DNA of 28,944 bases from UBA1756 sp045132235 (GTDB taxonomy: Bacteria; Bacteroidota; Bacteroidia; Bacteroidales; WCHB1-69), in assembly GCA_045132235.1 (NCBI GenBank), contig JBGURX010000057.1, forward strand, positions 1 to 28,944, given 5' to 3'. Below, one piece after another: positions 22,895-28,944 of this stretch. A program made the translations under genes and the position numbers. Numbering within the stretch: the stretch's first letter is position 1; the number at the start of each line of letters is the position of its first letter. The notes below the pieces were generated by a model. It searched no databases. It had not been told where the DNA came from and worked only from the letters and a program-made list of their open reading frames with translations.

Positions 22895-23899
22895 ATGAAG
22901 AAAGTAGCCATCATAGGTGCAGGACCCGCGGGCATTGAGGCCGCATCGGTGCTCGCTGCCCACGACTGCGAGGTAATGCTGTTCGAGAAATCGGCTGCCC
23001 CGCTCTCCAATGTGCTCGACAAAGCGTTTCTTTTCCCGGATTTCTCCTCGGCACAGGAGCTGGCCAAGCAGCTGGAATCCAAACTACTGAATGACAATAT
23101 CAAAGTCCACTGCCAGAAAGAAATCGTGGATGTGAAGAAGGTGGACGGGGAATTCAAGATTTACGATTTGGAGGGGAAGGTTTACATTGCGGACTACGTG
23201 CTCGTCACCACGGGTTACACGCTGTTCGACGCGCACCGCAAGGAGGAGCTGGGCTACGGCATTTACAAAGGTGTCATCAACTCTTTGGATTTGGAAAGAA
23301 TGATTCTGCACCAGCAGATCACCAACTCGATGGGCGAGCCGGCACAGCGCATTGTGTTCCTGCAGTGCGTGGGTTCCCGCGACGAGAAGTCGGGCAACAA
23401 CTACTGCTCGAAGGTGTGTTGCGTGACAGCCGTGAAGCAGGCCATCGAGGTGCGCAAACTACTCCCCAATGCCGCAATCTATGTGTTTTACATGGACTTG
23501 CGTATGTGGGGAAAGGGGTTTGAAGAGATGTACCGCGAGGCGCAGGAGAAGTACGACATCCGTTTCATCCGCGGGCGTATCTCGGAGGCGTCGGCCACTT
23601 TCGACAACAAGGTGCAGATCAAGTCGGAGGACACCCTCATCGGGCAGCCGCTGAAGATGACCACCGACCTGCTGGTGCTGATGGCCGGCATGGAGCCGTC
23701 GGCGGGCACCCGCACCCTCGCCGAGAAATGCGGCATCGAAGGCCAGTACCATTTCATCGCCACACAGGGCCCGCACCTCGGCGACAACCTCACCGCCGTT
23801 GACGGCCTGTTCGTGGCCGGCACCGCCAAGCAACCCATGAGCATCCGCGACACCGTCACCGACGCCGTCGCCGCCGCCCATGCCATTCTTTCAAAATAA
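22895..23899 (+). CDS. HdrA/QmoA-like FAD-dependent oxidoreductase (stand-alone core)
   Basis: A 334-residue flavoprotein resembling the thioredoxin-reductase-like core of heterodisulfide reductase subunit A. The FAD dinucleotide-binding motif GAGPAG is at residues 8-13, with the ribose-binding Glu in LFEK. The HdrA-specific segment is present: QCVGSRDE with Cys158, then YCSKVCC with Cys171, Cys175 and Cys176, a cysteine set that in HdrA binds a [4Fe-4S] cluster near the flavin. YVFYMDLRMWGKGFEEMY and IRFIRGRISEA are also HdrA/QmoA landmarks, and a second FAD-binding segment near the C-terminus reads AVDGLFVAGTAKQPMSIRDTV. Full HdrA (about 650 residues) has extra ferredoxin domains; these are absent, and no hdrB/hdrC neighbours are seen. 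The partner and substrate are unknown. yidC begins 18 bp downstream. Confidence 0.87.
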   Translation: MKKVAIIGAGPAGIEAASVLAAHDCEVMLFEKSAAPLSNVLDKAFLFPDFSSAQELAKQLESKLLNDNIKVHCQKEIVDVKKVDGEFKIYDLEGKVYIADYVLVTTGYTLFDAHRKEELGYGIYKGVINSLDLERMILHQQITNSMGEPAQRIVFLQCVGSRDEKSGNNYCSKVCCVTAVKQAIEVRKLLPNAAIYVFYMDLRMWGKGFEEMYREAQEKYDIRFIRGRISEASATFDNKVQIKSEDTLIGQPLKMTTDLLVLMAGMEPSAGTRTLAEKCGIEGQYHFIATQGPHLGDNLTAVDGLFVAGTAKQPMSIRDTVTDAVAAAHAILSK

Positions 23900-23917
23900 A
23901 AACATCACTCAATACTA

Positions 23918-25897
23918 ATGGACAAAAAAACAATCATCGGACTGCTGCTCATCTTCGCCGTCTTCATCGGCTACAGCTTCTACACCTCGCATACTGCGAA
24001 GAAAGCCCGCGAAGAGCAGATAGCCCAACAAATGAAAGAGGAGGCCCAAAAGAAGGCCAACGACAAGAAAACCGCACAGCTCGCCGACACGCTGGCAAAG
24101 GACACCTCGGCATTGGCCGTTGACACGCCCAAGGTGGCTGTCCCCACACCGGAAGCCACAGCTACAGCAAAGAAAAAGAGCTCTCCCATCTTCTCCTACA
24201 CCGACACCAACAAGACCAACGACTTCGTGGTGCGCACCAACAAGGCGGAATATCGCTTCTCGCGCTACGGCGGGTACCTCAAGTCGGTCAAGCTCAACAA
24301 AATATATAAATATGCGCCGAAGGGAGCGAAGAAAGAGGAGTTCTACATGCACGAGGCCGGCCACCACAAGATGGCCCTCACCCTGCACACCCTCGACTCG
24401 CTGCGCTCGTATGTCTCCACGGAGAACTGCTACTTCCGCGCGGAACAGGACACCGTGGATGTGAAGTCGAAGACCGGACACCTCCGCCTCTACCTCCATC
24501 CCTACAAGTTCGCCGACAGCACTGCGGCTGAAGAGACAATCGACACCAACGCCTTCATCCTCTTCGACTACACCTTCAATGCCGACGACTACATGCTGGA
24601 CTTCGATGTGAAGTTCCAGAACATGTCGCCCTACATCGTCAAGAACTCCACGGGCATCAAGTGGAATGCCGAACTTTATACCGCTGAGAAAAACATCGAG
24701 TACGAGCGCAGAAACTCCACGTTGTACTTTATGGACAACGGCGGCAAGGTGAAGAATTTGGATGAAATCAAGTCCGAATCGAAAGATGTGACCACCACCA
24801 TGAAGTGGATCTCCTTCAAACAGCAGTTCTTCACCTCCATCCTCATCGCCAAAAAGGACAATTTCAAGAAGGGCGAACTGAAGGTGGATGTGAACAACCA
24901 AGGCGAAAGCGACCCGCTGCTGAAGAGCATGAGCTCCAACCTCTCCTTTGACGTGAAGGACTACGACAAGGGCAGCTTCGCCATGCAGATGTACTACGGT
25001 CCCAACCAGTACAAACTGCTGAAAAAGTATCAAAACGAACAGGGCGAAAGCATGGGCTTCGAGCGGCTCATCCCGCTGGGATGGGGTTTCTTCCTGCTGC
25101 AGTGGATCAACCGCGGCGTGATCATCCCGATTTTCAACTGGCTGGATGCCTACGGCCTTAACTATGGTATCATCATTCTGATTCTCAGTATATTCATCAA
25201 GATTGTCATCTTCCCGATGGCTTACAAAACCTATCTCTCTTCCGCCAAGATGCGCGTGTTGAAACCGCAGATTGACGAAATCAACGAGAAGTATCCGAAG
25301 CAGGAGGATGCCATGAAGAAGCAGCAGGCCACCATGACCTTGTACAAGAAGGCCGGGGTGAGCCCGATGGGCGGCTGTCTGCCGATGCTCATCCAGATGC
25401 CGATCCTCATCGCCATGTTCCGCTTCTTCCCCGCCGCTTACGAGCTGCGCCAGCAGAGCTTCCTCTGGGCGGAAGACCTCTCCACCTATGACTCCATCCT
25501 CGACCTCAGCTTCAGCATCCCGTTCTACGGCGACCACGTCAGCCTCTTCACCCTGCTGATGACCGCCGCCACCCTCGTCTATACGTGGCTCAACAACCGC
25601 ATGATGATGGCCACCAACGGCGACCAGATGAAGATGATGAAATGGATGATGTACCTCATGCCCATCCTCTTCCTCCCCATGTTCAACAGCTTCTCCTCCG
25701 CACTGCTGTACTACTACCTGCTCATCAACCTCATCACCTTCTTCCAGATGTGGATTTTCCGCATTACGATCAATGAAGAAAAATTGCTCAAGAAGATGCA
25801 GACCAACATGGTGAAACCGGTGAAGAAGAGCAGATGGCAGGAGCGCATGGAGCAGATGATCAAACAACAGCAGCAAATGCAGCAGAAGAAAAAATAG
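23918..25897 (+). CDS. yidC: Membrane protein insertase YidC
   Basis: A 659-residue YidC of the long Gram-negative type; it inserts and folds inner-membrane proteins, alone or with SecYEG. The N-terminal membrane helix (IIGLLLIFAVFIGYSF) is followed by a Lys/Ala-rich linker (about 28-90), then the large periplasmic beta-sandwich domain (about 95-360). The Oxa1 core with five membrane helices occupies about 375-620: YGLNYGIIILILSIFIKIVIFPM, the cytoplasmic helical hairpin SSAKMRVLKPQIDEINEKYPK, GVSPMGGCLPMLIQMPILIAMF, and the last helices near FNSFSSALLYYYLLINLITF. The tail is Lys/Gln-rich, as expected for ribosome contact. It starts 18 bp after the HdrA-like gene and ends 8 bp before the MutS-like gene. 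Confidence 0.97.
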   Translation: MDKKTIIGLLLIFAVFIGYSFYTSHTAKKAREEQIAQQMKEEAQKKANDKKTAQLADTLAKDTSALAVDTPKVAVPTPEATATAKKKSSPIFSYTDTNKTNDFVVRTNKAEYRFSRYGGYLKSVKLNKIYKYAPKGAKKEEFYMHEAGHHKMALTLHTLDSLRSYVSTENCYFRAEQDTVDVKSKTGHLRLYLHPYKFADSTAAEETIDTNAFILFDYTFNADDYMLDFDVKFQNMSPYIVKNSTGIKWNAELYTAEKNIEYERRNSTLYFMDNGGKVKNLDEIKSESKDVTTTMKWISFKQQFFTSILIAKKDNFKKGELKVDVNNQGESDPLLKSMSSNLSFDVKDYDKGSFAMQMYYGPNQYKLLKKYQNEQGESMGFERLIPLGWGFFLLQWINRGVIIPIFNWLDAYGLNYGIIILILSIFIKIVIFPMAYKTYLSSAKMRVLKPQIDEINEKYPKQEDAMKKQQATMTLYKKAGVSPMGGCLPMLIQMPILIAMFRFFPAAYELRQQSFLWAEDLSTYDSILDLSFSIPFYGDHVSLFTLLMTAATLVYTWLNNRMMMATNGDQMKMMKWMMYLMPILFLPMFNSFSSALLYYYLLINLITFFQMWIFRITINEEKLLKKMQTNMVKPVKKSRWQERMEQMIKQQQQMQQKKK

Positions 25898-25905
25898 ACA
25901 CCGCC

Positions 25906-27276
25906 ATGCTTGTCAAGGAAGTCATCAGGAAAGACCGCGGGATGCAGTACGTTGTGGAAAACGTGCTGGTGTGTTCCTCATGGGGCAGAACGCTCCTGCT
26001 GAACCAGAACTTCCTGACCGACGCAAAGCTGTTGCAGCAGAACCTTGACCGCATTGAGGTGCACACCCGCTTCCTGCAGGAGCATCCCGACGCCGCCAAG
26101 GAGCTGGTGATGGTGCTGCACGACATCAACGACATCACGCAGACGCTCCGCAATCTCAAGGAACTGCATGTGCTGGACGATATTGAGTTTTTCGAACTGA
26201 AGAAGTTCGCCCTCGCCGCCCAGAAAATCCGCCAGATTCTGCTGGATGCCCACTACCAGCAAGAAAATCTGTACGACCTCTCAAAGGTGATTGACTTCCT
26301 CGACCCCGAGGGCAGCCGCATCGCCCATTTCTACATTTATTCGTGCTACCAGCCCGAGTTGGAAGGTTTGCGGAAGCAGATGAACCAGACCGAGGACGAG
26401 ACCGAGCGCGAGAAACTGCTGTGGGAGGCCGAGCAGATGGAAGATGCCGTGCGGCAACGGCTGACCGAGCAGTTGCAGCCCTATACCGACAGCCTGATGC
26501 ACAACCTGCAGCATATCGGTGCGCTGGATGTGCTGAACGCCAAGGCACAGATGGCGCTGGCATGGAACCTGTCGAAGCCAGAAATCTCGGAGAGCGAAAC
26601 CCGCTACGAAGGGCTGTTCCATCCCCAACTGGTGCAGCTGATAGCCGAACGGGGCGGAAAGTTCCAGCCCGTGGACATCCGGCTGGAGCAGCAGCCCTGC
26701 CTCATCACGGGCGCCAACATGTCGGGCAAGACCGTTCTGCTGAAGTCGCTGGCCATCGCGCAGTACATGTTCCAGTTCGGCTTTTACGTGCCGGCACAGC
26801 GCGCCACCATCATGCCGGTTCATGAGGTGTTCAGCGTGATCGACGACCAGCAGACCGAGCAGCACGGGCTCTCCTCCTTCGCGGCGGAGATGCTGGCGGT
26901 GAACGAGATTCTCACCCGCTCAAAGAGCGACAGCCGCATCCTCGCCCTCGTGGACGAGCTGGCGCGCACCACCAACCCCGACGAAGGCCGCCGCATCGTG
27001 AACGCCTTCGTGACCATGATGCAGAAATACAAGGTCATGTCGATTGTCACCACCCACTACAGCGGCGTGGCAACTACCTGCAGGAGGCTGCGGGTGAAAG
27101 GTCTGATGACCCACAAGATGGGCGACCACATCACCCCGCGCAGCCTGAGCCAGTACATGGACTACACCCTCGTGGAAACCACTTCCGACGAAGTACCCGC
27201 CGAAGCCCTCACCATCGCCCGCATCTTCCATGTGGACGATGAGTTTCTGCAATTAGCCTCGCAAAATCAATCATAA
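25906..27276 (+). CDS. MutS-core ATPase lacking mismatch-recognition and Smr domains (KamC-like possible)
   Basis: A 456-residue protein started at the ATG at 25906; the frame is open further upstream, but that stretch lies inside yidC. It has the MutS lever/clamp-like helical region (about 1-250) followed by the ABC-type ATPase domain: Walker A GANMSGKT at 269-276, the DDQQTEQHGLSSFAAEM signature region, Walker B ILALVDELARTTNP and the VTTHYSGV His loop. The MutS mismatch-binding domains I and II are absent, so it is not a mismatch sensor like MutS; the MutS2 Smr nuclease is absent too. One known family with this architecture is KamC, the ATPase that helps reactivate lysine 5,6-aminomutase, but no kam genes are present here. 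True function is undetermined. Confidence 0.82.
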   Translation: MLVKEVIRKDRGMQYVVENVLVCSSWGRTLLLNQNFLTDAKLLQQNLDRIEVHTRFLQEHPDAAKELVMVLHDINDITQTLRNLKELHVLDDIEFFELKKFALAAQKIRQILLDAHYQQENLYDLSKVIDFLDPEGSRIAHFYIYSCYQPELEGLRKQMNQTEDETEREKLLWEAEQMEDAVRQRLTEQLQPYTDSLMHNLQHIGALDVLNAKAQMALAWNLSKPEISESETRYEGLFHPQLVQLIAERGGKFQPVDIRLEQQPCLITGANMSGKTVLLKSLAIAQYMFQFGFYVPAQRATIMPVHEVFSVIDDQQTEQHGLSSFAAEMLAVNEILTRSKSDSRILALVDELARTTNPDEGRRIVNAFVTMMQKYKVMSIVTTHYSGVATTCRRLRVKGLMTHKMGDHITPRSLSQYMDYTLVETTSDEVPAEALTIARIFHVDDEFLQLASQNQS

Positions 27277-27289
27277 AAAAAAACATATC

Positions 27290-28438
27290 ATGAAAAAAAT
27301 CTTCACCCTGTTAACCCTCATCATCGCAGTTGTGACCCTGAATGCACAGTCGGGGCAGACCAACAAAACCATGCAGTACGGCGGCGTGGAACGCCAGTAC
27401 ATCGAATACATCCCTGCCAACGTGCAGTCTCCCGCACCGGTGCTTTTCGTGCTGCACGGACTGGGCGACGACATGAGCAACATGTTCAATAGCACCGGCT
27501 TCAAGCAGATTGCCGACCAGCATGGCTGGATTGTCATCACCCCGCAGGCGTTGGAAGCCTCTGTCATGGGCTACTCCATGGGTACGGCCTGGAACTCGGG
27601 CATCCACGCATCCCTGTATGGCATGGATATCAATGTCAATGAGGATGTGGACGACTCCGGTTTCATCATGGCCATTCTCGACGACCTCCTCGCCAACAGC
27701 AACGCCGATGCCAGCCGCGTGTATGTGACGGGCTTCTCCATGGGCGGCTTCATGAGCAACCGTCTGGCCATCGAGCACGGCGACCGCATCACGGCCATCG
27801 CTTCGGTGAGCGGTACGGTGGGCAACGTCGTACAGGGCAACACGCCTGTCGGCCACGTGAGCGCCATGCACATCCACGGCACGGCCGACGGCACAGTGGG
27901 CTACGCCAATGCCGACTTCAACCTCAGCGTTGCTTCCGTGAGCGTGGGTCTCGGTGCAGAAGCCACCGTTGAATACTGGCGCAGCTACAACCAGTGCTCC
28001 GCCACCCCCACCACCTACAACTATCCCGACAACATGAACGACAATCTCACCTTTGAACGCTACGAATATACCGGCGGCACCGAAGGCACCCGCACCGTCT
28101 TCATCAAGGTGAACGGTGGCGACCACACTTGGTACTACACCCCCAACAACGACATCGACTATACGACCGAAATCTATAACTTCTTCGCCGGCAACCCCGT
28201 CAGCGTCTCCGAGAACGAGCTGACCGCCAATATCTTCCCCAATCCTGCTCAGGACATTCTCCATGTTGAAGCCGAGAATTTCAGCGAAGTGAGCCTTTTC
28301 AATTCTGTGGGTCAGGAAGTGCTGGTAAGCAACAGCAGCGACCTCAACGTGAGCCAGCTGCCCGCCGGCTTCTACACCGCCCGCATCCTGTTCAGCAACG
28401 GACAGTCGCTCAACTCCAAAGTCATCATCCGTCGCTAA
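27290..28438 (+). CDS. Secreted alpha/beta-hydrolase esterase (PHB depolymerase/feruloyl esterase-like) with T9SS sorting domain
   Basis: A 382-residue exported hydrolase. The signal peptide (IFTLLTLIIAVVTLNA, cleavage before QSGQ) is clear. The alpha/beta-hydrolase fold is shown by LFVLHGLGDD (oxyanion-hole HG), the nucleophile elbow GFSMGG with Ser150, the acid Asp200 in HGTADGTV and His279 in GGDHTWY, a complete triad. Family resemblance is to the LpqC/PHB-depolymerase-like polyester or feruloyl esterases; the substrate cannot be read from sequence. Residues about 310-382 form a T9SS type A sorting domain (IFPNPAQDILHVE ... LPAGFYTARI ... KVIIRR), so it is exported across the outer membrane. 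It starts 13 bp after the MutS-like gene. Confidence 0.9.
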   Translation: MKKIFTLLTLIIAVVTLNAQSGQTNKTMQYGGVERQYIEYIPANVQSPAPVLFVLHGLGDDMSNMFNSTGFKQIADQHGWIVITPQALEASVMGYSMGTAWNSGIHASLYGMDINVNEDVDDSGFIMAILDDLLANSNADASRVYVTGFSMGGFMSNRLAIEHGDRITAIASVSGTVGNVVQGNTPVGHVSAMHIHGTADGTVGYANADFNLSVASVSVGLGAEATVEYWRSYNQCSATPTTYNYPDNMNDNLTFERYEYTGGTEGTRTVFIKVNGGDHTWYYTPNNDIDYTTEIYNFFAGNPVSVSENELTANIFPNPAQDILHVEAENFSEVSLFNSVGQEVLVSNSSDLNVSQLPAGFYTARILFSNGQSLNSKVIIRR

Positions 28439-28477
28439 TTTTCATTATTTCGCAAATAAATTAAAAAATAATATATC

Positions 28478-28944
28478 GTGAAAAACACTCCTATTGACCA
28501 AAGCATTGTTGAGCAAATGCTTGCCCAAAACGGCATCAAAGAGGTGGGCAAAGCCTCTATTCGTGAAATCAAACGCCTCATCAACGACATCGAGAACGCC
28601 TCCGGCATCAAGTTCGTACGTATGGAGATGGGCATTCCGGGCATTCCCGCCTGCAAAATCGGTGTGGATGCACAGGTGAAGGCGCTACAGGACGGCATCG
28701 CCACCATCTATCCCGACCTCGACGGAACGCCGGAACTGAAGAAAGAGTCGTCGCGCTTCATCAAGAACTTCATTGACCTCGACATCTCTCCGGAGTCCTG
28801 CTTCCCGACCGTCGGCTCCATGATGGCCGGTCTCATCAGCTTCATGACCCTCGCCCGCCGCGAGAAGCAGAAAGACACCACCCTCTTCATCGACCCCGGC
28901 TTCCCCGTGCAGAAGAACCAGCACAAGATCCTCGGTCTCAAGTA
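28478..28944 (+). CDS. Class I/II pyridoxal-phosphate aminotransferase (N-terminal part, cut by window edge)
   Basis: The frame begins with GTG at 28478 and stays open to the right edge (155 full codons). The N-terminal portion reads KNTPIDQSIVEQMLAQNGI, then RMEMGIPGIPAC and ATIYPDLDGTPELKKESSRF, followed by PTVGSMMAGLISFM. The last is the PLP-phosphate-contacting segment of fold-type I aspartate aminotransferase-like enzymes, and the DGTPELK segment precedes it in this family. The lysine that holds the cofactor lies outside the window. The GTG start is preferred because the chain matches the expected N-terminus and no ATG lies near. It follows the esterase by 39 bp and may belong to the same unit. 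The amino-acid substrate cannot be told. Confidence 0.87.
   Translation, partial: MKNTPIDQSIVEQMLAQNGIKEVGKASIREIKRLINDIENASGIKFVRMEMGIPGIPACKIGVDAQVKALQDGIATIYPDLDGTPELKKESSRFIKNFIDLDISPESCFPTVGSMMAGLISFMTLARREKQKDTTLFIDPGFPVQKNQHKILGLK

Noticed and set aside
23915..25876. Minus-strand open frame of 653 codons opposite yidC
   Set aside because: His/Val/Leu-rich shadow with no motifs; the plus strand is a full-length YidC.
1..28944. CRISPR array or transposase gene
   Set aside because: No regularly spaced repeats and no transposase or integrase motifs were found; the only tandem repeats are the heptamer at 10174 and the duplicated palindrome at 21203.

Overview
The window is chromosomal DNA from a member of the Bacteroidota, most likely order Bacteroidales. 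Three things point there. Nine or so intergenic regions carry the Bacteroidota promoter -7 element TAnnTTTG just upstream of genes. Two secreted proteins (a subtilase and an esterase) end in type IX secretion (T9SS) C-terminal sorting domains. The housekeeping genes (thyA, pnp, rpsO, yidC, sufB, mlaE/mlaF) look Bacteroidetes-like in sequence. The chromosome backbone is moderately GC-rich with C/G-ending codons; the left 6 kb is clearly AT-richer.

Region 1 (1-6370, minus strand) is an accessory, defence-type island. From promoter to window edge it reads: an internally deleted remnant of a RhuM-family gene, a one-polypeptide type IIG-like restriction-modification enzyme (PD-(D/E)xK nuclease, N6-adenine methylase and target-recognition domain), and 31 bp later a membrane-inserted KAP-family P-loop NTPase that runs off the left edge. 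The specificity part of the restriction enzyme and the KAP gene are much lower in GC than the rest of the enzyme, suggesting stepwise assembly. This is the best candidate in the window for an under-described system.

Region 2 (6500-13140, plus strand): trxA followed 7 nt later by tRNA-Leu(CAG) and a very strong terminator; then a small secreted protein, an FHA/DUF4190 membrane protein, an M50-like membrane metallopeptidase, an AlgX/AlgJ-like SGNH protein, a lipid-anchored flavodoxin and a T9SS-exported subtilase.

Region 3 (13160-15880, minus): rpsO then pnp, with a hairpin terminator between them. Region 4 (15990-17532, plus): mlaE-mlaF, the permease and ATPase of a phospholipid-transport ABC system. 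Region 5 (17561-19750, minus): yceD-rpmF-rdgB-thyA, converging on mlaF.

Region 6 (19790-22750, minus): sufB without sufC/D/S, a duplicated palindromic repeat, an NdpA/YejK-family nucleoid-associated protein, and about 300 bp of GC-rich hairpin-forming repeat with no gene. Region 7 (22800-28944, plus): a tightly spaced run of an HdrA-like flavoprotein, yidC, a MutS-core-only ATPase, a T9SS esterase and a class I/II aminotransferase cut by the right edge.
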